Of a DNA stretch of 57,427 nucleotides, positions 40,501-53,900 are shown piece after piece. How positions within the stretch are numbered: the stretch's first letter is position 1; each line of letters starts with the position of its first letter. Under the pieces are notes generated by a model. It searched no databases and was not told the DNA's origin. It saw only the letters and a list, made by a program, of their open reading frames with translations. A program made the translations under genes and the position numbers. Source of the stretch: Elysia marginata (Eukaryota > Mollusca > Gastropoda > Plakobranchidae); contig BMAT01004252.1 in the NCBI GenBank assembly GCA_019649035.1, positions 109,702 through 167,128 of the forward strand, read 5' to 3'.

Positions 40501-43500
40501 TTTTTACGACAGGTCATACCCGGGCCTAGACCCTGCGCTTCAAGTTTAAAGGTCACGTTTTCCCTAATACCTATTATACGGAGTAAAGAAAGGAAGGGAA
40601 AGCATTCCATAAAGGCCTATTTAGTTAGCGCTTCTTTTTTCACTCTTATGACATTTAGAAATCCATGTATTATTAAACGTAAACGTAAGTAAATATTTGT
40701 AATCGACGAGAGTTCATTCACTATTGTCAGGATTTTAGAGTTTCTACATGAACGATCTTTACCAAGAGAATCCTTAGTGACAGCGTGAACCAAGGATTCT
40801 AAAACCAGAGATTTCGATCGCATTGCTAGTTAGGAACAGCGGATGTGACCATACCCTCGAGGATAGAAAAAAATCCTATCATCGACTAACAAGCACTCGT
40901 TTAGTGAACCGAAGTCCTAATTTTCCTCTCAGAGTTCGATGCTATCTGAGGTTTTTTTGGCCTAGTTTTTTTGTTAGTTGATTTGTTTGTTTATATTCCA
41001 GGAAGACGTTTCCAATTACACAATTTTCTATAGAGAAACTGTAAAACTTACTGCACTTGCCGCACAGTCTTATCTTGCTCAACCTCTCCATTGATTAAAA
41101 TGTAATTATATACTTTAAAAAATATAAGGATTTAAGATTATCCACATCCCACTCATGATTATTGCAAAAAAATGCAAAGCTTACGCAGGCAGAAACAGAG
41201 AGACAACAAGAGAAAAGATGCAATGGCTTTGTCGGTGGGAATCTATTATTGAATAACAAGTAATAAACAAAGCTGTCCGTTTTCATGCCTCAACTCTGGC
41301 TGAAAATCTAGATATAATTTTTAATGTTTTGTTATAACCTTTTTTACCAAATCTTAAGCTCTTTGATTTCTTTGCTTAAACCAATATAAATAACGAAATA
41401 CAAAGAATCGGTCTTCACTGCGTTGTATATTTTAATTTGACAATGCCCAAAATTTGTAATTTTTAAACATAAAAAGAGGACTATAAAGATTTACTGAACG
41501 GAAAGATTTACTGCTAGTATTCATGTGAGGTGGTAATAGTAACAGCAGCCATGACGATAGTTAAAAAAACGATAATGAAGATGGACATGAGGAGGAGGAG
41601 AAGAAACAAATGATTGATATTGTAAAGTTGATGATGATTTCGATCAATAGATATGATGATGATTATGATGATGATGACGAAGAAATACTGCTAATAAGTT
41701 ATGTAGTAGCAGTAAAAGTATTAAAAATACAACTAGTAGTAATATTAGTAGTAGAAGTAGTATTAGAAGTAGTAATAGTAGTAGTCTTAGTAGTAGTAGT
41801 AGTAGTAGTAGCAGTAGTAGTATGAGTAGTAGTATTGGTTATAATAGTAGTAGTTGTGGTAGTAGTAGTAGTAGCTGTAGTAAATTAGTAGTAGTAGTAG
41901 TAGTATTAGTAGTAGTAGTCGTGGTAATAGTAGAAGTAGTAGTACAAGAGTAAAAACAAGAACAAAAAGAGGAAGAAGAAGAAGAAGAAAAAGCGGAAAG
42001 AGAAGAAAAAGAAGAAAAAGACGAAGAAGAACAAGAGCAAGAACAACAACAAGAGCAAAAAAAGAATAAGGAAAGAACAAAAACTAGCACAAGAAGAAGA
42101 AGAAGAAGAAAAAGAAAAAGAAGAAGAAAATGAAGAAATGGCATTAGAGGTAGCAGTAGATGTAGGAGAAGAAATAGAAATGATACTTAGTTATGAAGTT
42201 AAAAAAAAAACAAACAAAAAACAATGCTTGATAAAGCAAACACGAAAGTAGTGATTGTAAATTCTACCATTGGTTTATCATCTTAGCTTTGGATTTGGTA
42301 GCCTGGGGCTTTTTTTTTCTGAATCTGGTACACTGATGAAAATTGTTCCGGTGGTTTGAAAATGAGCAAACATTACTCCGATGTTGATTATCTTTGGATA
42401 AAACAGATTACAAAGTACGAGGTTTTTTAAGTAAATTGGCTCATTTTCTGGACAAGTAATTAAATGCTTATACCAAAATATACAGTTGATCTTCTGTTAT
42501 AAAGAAAGCATTTAAAAATTGTGAACACAAAAAATGGCAAAAACTTCAACATGTTTCTTTATCTGTTCTTATGTTTTTTTTCTCGATCTTTTTCTGGCTG
42601 TCAGTCTGTCTCTGTCTGTCTTTCTCTCTCTCCCTATCTCTCTCCCTACCTCTCTCTCTCTCTCTCGATCGCTTCCTCCCTCCCTCCTCTCTCTCTCTCT
42701 TTTTCTCTCTCTTTCTTTCTTTATCTCCTTTTCTAATTCGCCCCGGCCTCCTTTTTTCTTAACTTGCTAAATTATCTCAGCTTTCAAACCTCGAAATTTA
42801 AACAAGAAGGTTTGAATAGAACGAATTAGAAAGTCAAATACTGGGTAAACATGGGAAGAATCTTTTTATCGATATAACGTTTTGTTGTTTTGTGTTGCCA
42901 TCCCCCCCCCCCTCATTAAGCTGGCTGGATTCAGAACAGCGATTTGTGCAGCCCAAAATTAAATACAGTGATCTCAGGAGATTATTTGTTTTGAAAAATT
43001 AGTGGACTCGTATTGAGTTAGCTTCACGTTGAGTAAAGAAAGCCGCATGTAGTTTTTAACTTGAAACAAACACCAAGACTCACAAAATCAAAGCAGGCAG
43101 AAATTTTAAAACTCCACATTACAAAAAAATTAGTGTGTGGAAGACAATTTTTTTTTTTAATTTCAAGGATAGATTTTTTTTGTTGCTTTTTTTCTCGTGA
43201 AATTCCGATGGTTTGGAGAATCGTTAAAAAGGGACAATTTTATGTTGATAGGTAGCATTATTCTCTATACCAGGGACATGCACGAAAGTCTAAAAATGAT
43301 GCGGGTAATTCAGAGATATATCGATGTTTTTAATTTGTGTCATTTTAACAAAATATTAACGCCTCTTTTAGCTGTTGTCTCATTGCTAAGCTGGAACGCC
43401 AAACAGATGATCGCAGATCTAGGTAGAGACTTGTCACCTCAAATTTGGGAGTGTACATTAACTCTGGTGGATGAGTCCATGCTGTTGTTTCTCAACCAAA

Positions 43501-44893
43501 TTTCAATCTCTGAAGGGTCCTTTTCGACGTTTAAAATCTGATTAAGCTCCAGATTCGGAGCCTAGTCAGTTTTTTTTTAAATTTTTAGTCTAATCTCTCT
43601 ACACATACCAGCTGCAATTACCATTATTAGAGGTGTGGGAATGTGAGGGGTTCGATCTCTCTATTCGCAACTTTTTTGTCATTTCACCAAAACAAGCGCT
43701 AGGCTTTTTTTTTAATCTAATGAACTTGGTTATATAGTTTAATGTATTTTTTAATTAGCGGTTTATATTGATATCTTCTTTTTTTAGATGAACAACATGA
43801 TCAGTGTAGGACCTTTTGAGTATGGTCGGCAACTCTCATATTTTTAAGGATCGGGTTTTTTCCCGCAGTCAGTCTCAATCAATCGGATGTCACGTTTTAA
43901 CCTTTACTTATACCAATTCCATTATCTTTGCTTAAGTCTGCGAAATTTGCGAGGAATTTATTAGTAACTAAAAAAGAGGAATAATATAAAATTAATGATT
44001 GTATGATGAGGTAAACATAATGGAAGCATTAAACTTCAATACTCACTTTTTTTTCAGTAAAGTTGTTAGATTTTTTTGCTTAAGTCTATTTTTCTGATTT
44101 TATATGATTTCTTCTCAGAGTATAATTTTTTTCAGGTATTCGACTTCATACTATTGATCCCCAAAAACGTTTTGAATAAAAAAAGACACAAAATTTTTAA
44201 TATACAAGGATGACAGCAACAATAAGTTTTTTCAATGAAAATGTTATATTTGTGTTCCCTTCTCTTTAAAATAAATCGTATTATTGTACCTTCATTTAGT
44301 TTGACGCGATGTTTTTTTTTTTTTGTTTTTCACCTTCATGGGTTTTTTTATTTCAAATCTTTATCAAAACCGTGAATTTTTTTTTTTATTTGGTTTTGTG
44401 ATTTTTTTTTACTTTCCGTTTGCCTCTGTTTCTGTTTCCTTTTTGTTTCCCTTACAGTTGGGTCATTTGTATAGTTCGCAATTATCTTCCTTTTAATTTC
44501 AAAATTATATAAGACTTTATTGAGTGAAGAAATATCCCTTTTTTAATTTCTTAATGAATAGATTTCTCTTGGTTTTTGTTGTTTTTGTTTTGTTTGCGGT
44601 CTTTTAGACATGATGAATTCTCATTCTCGTCCTCTCCTAATACTCTTTAGTCTTTCTAACCCTCTGTTTCTCTCTTCATATCTATCTATCTGCCTCCTAA
44701 AGTCTCTTGGCTTCTAATGGTCATACTTCTATATATTTTAAAAAATAGCTTGCATACCGTTATTCATAACGTAGCACGTTTATTTACACAGGAATCATTA
44801 CAGACGGAAAAGGGACTTTTCTCCCTCTTTTTCTGTCTACGTCTGTCTGTTTGCATATGTCTTCGTCTGTCTGTCCGTCTTTGTCTTTGTCTC

Positions 44894-44946
<53 letters not shown>

Positions 44947-47900
44947 CTCTCTCGCTACCAGTTAGTCTCTCATTCTCTTAACCCTAAATCTTTGCTCAAA
45001 ACTATTTCACTTTTTTACATCGGAAAGGTTTCTGCAGTAAAAAAACACTATGTTGATTGTTGTATGTCAAGGCAAGTGCACAGACGTGGACAGAACTCAT
45101 TAATGATCACGGTAAACAAAATTAATACATGTTTAAAGGACAAATTGCCGAAGGCGGAAACGGTTGTTATTGCCATTCGTTGTTCAGTATTAGACCTTGC
45201 AATCTCTTCCTCTGTCTGGCAAACCAAACGAAGTTTGATGATGCTTAGGGTAAATTTAGTTTACTTCAACCCTTGCATCCACACATTTTAAGAGCTGGTC
45301 TAGAACAATATTATCCAGACTGAAACATTTTTTTCTTAAAATATCGTTATCTTTTGTAGTAAAATGTGGCGTGTGTGGATCTTTACTAGATACCGTTAAT
45401 GGTTTGATTCTGTCTATTATTTTAAGGTTCTCTATACGCAGTTTCTTTTTTTTATTTCTGCTTATCAGTGCTTATCGTTGCTGATTTTAAAAGTTTCATA
45501 GCATTTTTTGCTGTAAAAATTTAAACAATGTCATAGACTCAAAACGTTGCAGAGGTTATAAGATCGTATACATCTTTCCTATTGTTTTCAACGTAAAGTA
45601 CAGGTTCATCTAAAATTTTGCTGGGGAAAAACATAAGAAGTTATGCTTTTTCAGTTGTATAAAAATTGGACTAATGTAATTTATCGAATGGTTGGTTTTT
45701 TATCGCTTTTTTATAAAAAAAAAACGTTAATAATCTAGGTCTTATGTATTAAAATATTTTTATATGTCCCATGTTTGACATGTTTTGACATCTTGTTCAT
45801 CAATTTTTCTTGAATGCATTACAATCGCTTCATACTCGATGACTTACAGGTTTGGTGCGCCTGTGAGAACAGTGACAGGTAGATAAGTTTCTTGATTTAG
45901 TAAGTATACGACAATGTGATGTTCACGAACCAATAATTTCAAAACCGATGTGTTATACTTTTTTATCACACACGTGTCAAGTGCATGAAATAAAAAACTG
46001 TTGTAGGACTATAATGATATAGCATTAGAAAGCATTCTCTGAATCATTCCTGGGGCTAGGCTACGAAATCAGAATGGTTAGACAGGACGTAGCTGTAGGA
46101 TGACAATTTACATCTCAGCGAAAAGAAAATTCTTCGTTCTCCTAAATTCTATATCAACAGCTTTACTCATCTTTTTTTTCTTCGAAGGTAAAATGTTACA
46201 GTATCAAACAACAAAAATTAATAACAGAGCTACATTAAGGCCTCTTCAATTAAATCTTTTAATACTAAGTTTATCATGTACGGTCTAATAAGGCTCAACG
46301 TCCTTTGACCCACCAAAAAGGTTATTTCTCACAGAGGCGAAAACCCCACTTACCTGCAGCATGTTGTGAGGCTTTCTGGCAGCCCTCCATGTCCGCTTTG
46401 CGACCACAGCAGTTGTACACACCTTCGACTAGAACACCTCGATGATAGTACTCTTGCAGCGGAGCGTCATGTTTCGCCGCCTCTGATGATTGAGAAAGGC
46501 TGATGCAAAATTAAGCTTCCTTTTCTGTCCGCGTGCGTTTTAAGAATGATTCGGTTTAGCATTATACTGCTATGGTTATTTCGCTTTGCTTTCATCCTTT
46601 ATTTTGTCTCCGAAATATCGAATAAAACGATGAAAATTAAGTATTTTGTCTTTGTGAACTGTTTGTTTGTTTTTTTTTTATGCATTGGGCACTCGAAGAT
46701 TCATTTCTACCGTGAATTCAAAGGCTCATTCATACATTCGAGCATCTTTTTCTTACTACATAGATGCAAATAAGAAATGGTGATGGAGAACTAAAACATT
46801 CTTTGATATCGATGATGCTAAGGTCGGCCCGTTGTACATGTGGGTGCTTGCGTAGATTTTTTTTAATTCAAATATTTTTTAAAGAAGGGTGCATAAAAGT
46901 TCAAACGATTTTTTTTTAAGATTGTTTGATGGTTTTATAAATGGATATGGTGAATAAACATCAAAAACTTTGAATTATGCACACATAAAAGAGTACAATA
47001 TTAACCAAGTAATTTAAAATGGTTTGAGCAGTTTAACTGTTTATAATTATGTATAATCCATGTTAAGCTGGCCCAGTGTGTTATTTGAACCCATTTCTTG
47101 AGTTATCAACAGCCACGTAAAATTATCCCAGTTATAGTACGACTGCTTCATGCACCAGATTTCATAAATTCATACTAAGGGTATTGTAGTGATGTTTTAG
47201 GCGAGGCGAGGCGAGGAGATGTATCTGCGATCAATGAAAACCATCGAGATAAGTATTAGTTTGCATGTAAGAGACATCATAGTACTTTCATTAGGCTGGT
47301 GCATCACATTCCATCGATTTCCGACGGCCAGACAATGGCTCTTGTCATTTTTTTGTGGTCGTTGATCCCAAACTGTCGAGTTATTCACTTTCCTTCAGCA
47401 AATGTTTGGCGAATGAAAAAGATTATCCCACGTAAGTGTCCCAGGGGTCCATAAAGGTGTTGTATAGGGTGAGATAGAGTGGGAAAGTTCTTTTCTCTTT
47501 AAGTCTAAGTTAGGACATAGCAGTGAAAGATGCTCAGCAGTTTCAGCAGTATGATCGCAGTATCGGCAGTGAGGCCGGCGTTGTGCATTCTATTCTATTT
47601 AAGAATTGTTTTGTTTTTGTGTGGTGGGTCCTAAACTGGAAGATAGGACTTTGGTCTTGTGTGCAAAATTGATTAAAGGCAGTGTGTGGTCTTGCTTTGC
47701 ATGGCACGACCTGTTGACACACACGCCTATCTATTCTGCAAATTCTCTTTTTCGTTGTTTTTAAGGAGCTGCTTGACAGTATTCAGTGTGTAGGAGAGGT
47801 TTTTCTGTGTTTTGAAGGCTCCTGATTTAGCCAGTCTGTCGTCTGTGTTTTATTCCCTTTGATGTTGCAGTGGCCTGTGATCCATAGGAGATTGTTGTGA

Positions 47901-50900
47901 ATGCCATAGGCGGTAATTAGGTTGCTGGAGATGTTTCAACTGAGAAAACATAACAGCGAGCAATGACAAAGACAGTGATAAGTACTAATTTTCATTGTAA
48001 CAGACATCTTGCGTTAAAAGGAGGCGCAGCACATTCCATCGATTTCAAGGGGAAACAAACTGGATCTTTTAATTTCAACATTGTTTACTTTCTTCTGATA
48101 AAGATTTAATAACTCCTTGATGTGTCAGGATTCTATTTCCGATAAAGAGTGTGATATATTCAATATAAAAAAATCCATTTTTAAATCGTTTCAGATATCC
48201 CATGTTTCTTGGTTATACAGCGTTTCTGCTTCTGAAACCCCACTTTACATATAACCTAGCGCATCACGTTTAAATTTTAAGGCTGAGAAGTTAGAGCAAG
48301 ACCTGTACAAGTTTCACACTGAAGAAAACCTAGAAAATTTTATGAGAAAAAAATATCCTTGCAACTTCGATCCTAAATAGGTAAGTAAGTGAGTAAATAA
48401 TAGGTTCATTATCTGATGACATTTTCACGCACTATTTGCTAGACATTAATGACTCTGACCTATAATTTTATCTTCCACGTGATTCTCACTGTCGGTCAAG
48501 AATTTGGTATCAACTGTGTTATAAGATCGTTTTGTTCTAGGCGGTAAAATTTATCCCACTATGCCATACAAAAAGGTTGCAAGCTGCAAGACGGAAGCCG
48601 GAAGAGATTGGCGCTTCCCAAGACAGACATGACCCTACTGAGACATAGTTTACAAGCACCAGTCGTATTATTACCTGTTCGTATAGCTGTTATCCAACTG
48701 TCTCTCACCACTTCGTTCGGCGCTACTACGTATAGAGTAATGGTGGCCTGGTCTACTTCGTAGGTATAAGAGATCTGGTGGGAAATACAATGTGATGATA
48801 TTAAAATGCCTACGAGGTATCTATCTAGTTATCCAAAAAGAAGTTTAACACATTTCAGTCAATTGTAGTGGGGATCTCTTTTGTTTGCGTCTGCTCTAGT
48901 TACATAGAGAAACAATATATAACTATGTTTTCCTATTTCAATTTAATTTTTTATTTTATTTTCAGACAGTCCTAAATTTAATGTAACAATGATAATGTTT
49001 GATAATAATTGTTTAATGATAACTTTTTAAAAAAACTGATAACTTAACTAATTATCTGGAACAAAAATGGTAAAAATACTTTCATCGGTGACTAAGATGA
49101 GAAAAAAAATAAATGCAGCTGACAGCAACCCTTATTAAAACGCTCTTTGAAAACTAAAATAAAAAGGTATAATGTGTAATTATTGTCGTTAGGTTCTTCA
49201 TCAATATCATCAATATCTTTAGCATGTACTTATTTACCACCACCACCATTCTGATCATTACCATCATGATCATCCTCATCAATACCACCACCACCATTAC
49301 CATCATCATTTTCAAAACAATTATTGTCATTATCATTACCACTACCACCGCTGCCACCGTCATACTCATTATTACCTTTAGAAAACAGCTTGCACTTTAT
49401 GGGGGTCGTCACATTAAGATAGTATCCGATTTTCGACTTTGTCATTCTAGGCTAAAAGACTTGTTTACCAAGTTGACTTAGGCTTATTCCAGTTATAGTG
49501 AAAACAAAAACAAAACAACACTGCCATGGAACATGCATGCGCATTTATCATTCTCAAATGACCTTTCATAAATGGTTTGCGATTATTCGACCTTTAAAGA
49601 TGTATACTTTACCTTTAATACAAAGTCTGAAAACGTGACTATGATCATTTTTCATTCTCCACTTTAATGAGCTATAGTAGCCATTAGACTACATTTTGTA
49701 GGGCGAGGGATTTAACCTTGTCAAGCCGGGGGCGGAAATCGAAGGTTCACCAAACAGCATAGGGACTATTATCTTTTGCGTTGAACATTATACGAGTATG
49801 TTTTACCCAGATTGGTATATAATGAACAAGCATTTGTAAAATTTATGGATATTATGTGTCTTGGGTAATAAACTCAGGTTAAGTAGATAGTTGATTATCT
49901 ATGTTTTCAGTTTCAAGATAAATATGCAAAATATTCATTTCGTAACAATAATTATACGAAAGAGACGTAAGTGTAGACTAAATGAATCAGAATATTGAAA
50001 TTTCCTTTTGTGCGGATGTATGGTATATTCTAAAAACAATGACTAATGGCTACATTAAAGGATGTAATAGTTTTTATGAATTTCTATAACAAAACTCTTG
50101 TTTTTATTTTATGGCTATGAATACATTCTGTCATAACGGTTTATGTGTATATCTGGGACACCTTTATTCTACCAAGTATTAGCGCCATAGCGCACTGCTT
50201 TTAGGATTTTAGGCGTTTTTTAAATACATTATGCAGAATCAAATCAATTGCAAAAAAAATATGCTTTAACTTTGATGAGAGGAAGAGGGAGGATATGCTA
50301 GAGTTCAAGTCAATAGAGCGTCGGTATATTTGCTTTTTATACATGTTCTGCAATTATCCTTTATTTAACAGTCTCGCGCACCTGCTTAACTGGTTGATAA
50401 ACCTTTTCTCGAGTCACTTCATTTTTCTTATTTGCGAGAAAAAGCAGGTCACGAAGTGGTGCGTTCAAAGTTTTAAGCGCCGCTTTTTAAAAAAGAGAAC
50501 AAAATTGTCACATGGTATAGAGAACAGTGATGTAGAAATCAATGATGGATAATTGTTTCGATTGTACAATCGCATAATTATATGCTTAACCCAAGACACC
50601 ACTCGTTTTTCTAAATCATTCCACAAATATCACATTCAGTTTTATTGATGAGGCTTTATTGATCTCATTTCACGTCTTTTGAAAAAAATCTTTAAACCTG
50701 GTATAAACGGTTTCGTAAGTGTTAAGGAAAAATTGCTTTCACATTATGTTCATAAATATATTCGGATTTTTTAAAACTAACGGTTAGTTAATAGTGGAAT
50801 AAATTTTAATTGAAAATTTGGCTCAATCAATTTGATGATATTGTCGACATTAAATTAAATTTGTTTCGGGTTTGTTCATTTTTCTAATCTGTTGGTTGGT

Positions 50901-53900
50901 AAAGGAAACCTGTTTGTTTCAACAGTGAAAATCGATTGTTTATTACCTTAGTAATTATCAAGAATATCCTCTTCCTTTCCGCATAACTACTAGATTTTCT
51001 TCAGTTTTTTTGTTTCTAATGAGAACTTCAGATTCTCCGCAACCTCACTCTCAGTGCGTTCTGAACATGTCTTTTGAAAAATAAAATCGATTGATGTTTT
51101 TCCCGATATATCGTGGCATTAAAGTTTGCAGCTAATTGTTGTTACATAATTTCTGAGAAGGGACATGGTATTTTCATTTATATCGAATCATAAGAAACTG
51201 TTACAGCTTTTACAATATATGTAGTAATTTTACATAATTCACTGTTATTCTTCAAACTCTTGGTTTAGAAATTCTCAAAGCGCTACTGACGGGGCGTTTG
51301 TATTGATTAACAAAGAAAAAAAAATAAACCATCTTATAAAGCTTAAGCCCACAAAAAACTTGTATTATTTTAGCCTAATTATTATGACCTCGTTTTTAGT
51401 TCGTATAGTGTCAGTATCAACAAAGTTTAGAATTAAGTAAATGTATCGCACCAAATAGACATCGTCTGAATTGTGTGCTCAACAACTACTGTCTTACACA
51501 TCTACACACAGGCTCTGTAGCCTCGCGGTAAGACACTCGCTCAGAGATCGGGAGGTGTGGGTTCGATCCTCGGCCGAGTCATACTAAGGACTTTAAAATT
51601 GGTATTAGCAGCTGATCCGCTTAGTGTCTGGCATTGAAGATTTAGTGCTAAGTCTGGTCGGCCCGGTATCAGGATAATGTGACTGGGTGTGGTGTATGCA
51701 AGCGCTCGTTACATCACAGTGTGGCAGCACGCTTTTAACTGTCCCAAGCGCCGTCTCTGATATAACCTTGTAGATGAAAAGAGACGTTAAAATTCAAACA
51801 AACCAATCAACTCCACATCTACTATGCAGTGTTGTTTGTCTAATTTATTACATAATTATTATACTTGCTATTATCATTTCGAAGCATTTAACCATTCTTT
51901 CAACTTATACGCGGCTATGTATAGATAACTGGTTACAGTTCGAGGTTCCAAAATCTTTTCTTTTGTGTCTTCTATTAAATAAGTTACAAATAACTTTAAG
52001 CAACTGCTCTAGCAGTTTACTTGTTTGTATTTGTTTGAATCTTGATGAACTTTTTTTTATATTGCCAACATCAGTTTGATAAGTATGTGAAGATATTAAT
52101 AGTTGGAAAGCACAGTAATAACAGAATTTTAAACTGTCTTGTATCGAGACTTCTTCTAATTGTAAAGCTAGTACAATTGAAAATATTGATGCGAACGACG
52201 CCTTAACGATTTGAGGTAAAGAGAAAAAAGTTAATATCAATAATAATTATTAGATTTTGCAACAAAAAATATCCCAACTAATTTTGGCCTCGAAAAAAAA
52301 TTGACAGTATAAGTTTAAAAATGTTGGAATTCGTATTTTAATACCATAGGTCTAAAACTATGTAACAAAGCCACCAGTGTTTCCAATTGGCTTGCACAGT
52401 GCTACTCGTAAAAGAAAGTACTCGCCTTTTTTTGAAATGTTTTTCCATTTGAATTTATACTTTCTTTTTTTTTAATATGCCTTTATTATACCATTTTTCT
52501 CAGCATCTTATTCGCTTGCGTCCAGTATTCAAGTTATTTGAAAGGTTTCATCATCAATTTTTTTATTGTTCTTTAATAAAAGCACACTTACCTTAAAAGA
52601 GACTTAACTTTCAAATGCTGTTTACAAATAAAATAATAGAGATGTATTGGAGGAAGCATCTTTTGGATTATTTTTTTCTAATACAGTGTATTACGTCATT
52701 GCTATATTTCTGTTATAAAACTAGGGTTTTTTTTGTCTTATTTCTTCCTCTCGAATGCTTTCAGTTTTCTGAATTATTCAGATATCAACTGTAAACAGGC
52801 CATGTTTGTTCCTCTGCTAAAGCGTCCACCAATACAAAAAATTTGGGGTGTGCACTGGTATAAAAAAAAAAAAAAACATCCACTGTAAAAATGTCGACAG
52901 AGGCTTGGAAGTATGTGGTCAGACATGTCTAACTGCAGCATTCAGTTTCTAAATCAACGTGGACTTGTTGGAACCTCGACGGAACATGTTACATATAACA
53001 CTCTTAATATATTGGTTCCTTTTGACTTGGGAGAAACCTAAAACAATGCAGCTGTTGTAACATAATCAATCTCTAAAAAATGAAAGAAGTAAAGTGTGTA
53101 AAAATTCCTAGCATAGTTCGTAACTGCTCCGTCACCAAATACTATTAAGAATGAATAATACTCAGTGATTAATGTTGCCGTCAGTTAAAAACATGAGGAT
53201 GTCACTGTCGGGATCAGATGCTAGGAGTGTTTGGTTGGTTGTTTGAATTTTAACGTCTCTGTTCAACAACAAGGTTATATCAGAGACGGCGCTTGGGACA
53301 ATTGAAAGCGTGCATCCACATTGTGATATAAGAAGCGCTTGCACACACCACATCCGGTCACATTCCCCTGACACCGCAACGACCAGACTTAGCACTAAAT
53401 CTATAATGCCAGACACTAGGCAGATCAGCTGCTAATACCAATTTTAAAGTCCTTACCCCCTTGGTTTGACTTGGCCGGGGATCGACCCCCACCTCCTGAT
53501 CTCTGAGCGAGTGCCTTACCGCTAGGCCACAGAGACCGTTATGCTAGTAGTGGAAAATCACAGTCGTTGTTAATACTATACTATACATTCCTTGCACGTC
53601 TCAAAAGACTTGAAGACATCCTTGTTGTCGGTTAGTATCTTCAGTCTTTTTATCAGCCTACCTCGGCGAACGCTTGCTTTTCAAATCCCTAAAGTCTCGG
53701 CAGTTTATATGGGCAAATGATGCTCTCATTTTCAGCCGCACCCACTATTTTTTTTACTAGGTTCCTAAAACCTCTGCAGTTGATGTCGACATTTGATGTT
53801 TCCGAGTAAACGTTGTTGTTAGCCTTATTGTTAAATTGCTCGACCGTCTTTTTTGCCATGTGAAAGCGTGACCTAGTCTTGTCTCCAACATGACCGCAGC

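Larger units (their letters stand above)
23060..46353 (-). other. 23.3-kb stretch between modules C and B (putative phase-1 intron)
   Basis: If modules C and B form one transcript, this is a single intron that hosts the plus-strand PRRT-like gene, a CORE-like SINE, tandem repeats and many microsatellites. I searched for a module-A-like tail exon after 46,354 and for a further PH exon and saw none. Stretches 24.8-26.3, 26.8-29.0, 35.9-38.4, 40.7-41.6 and 42.8-44.7 kb show nothing beyond AT-rich DNA. Confidence 0.5.
46483..48674 (-). other. Intron between module C exons 3 and 4
   Basis: It contains a decayed LINE piece with repeated flanks at about 47,230-48,075; otherwise nothing. Confidence 0.7.

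Noticed and set aside
43197..43541. Plus-strand frame of 114 codons
   Set aside because: Ordinary composition, no recognisable domain, no supported splice sites; judged a chance open frame.
44851..45291. Plus-strand frame of 146 codons
   Set aside because: Its first part is CT-repeat translation and the rest has no recognisable domain.
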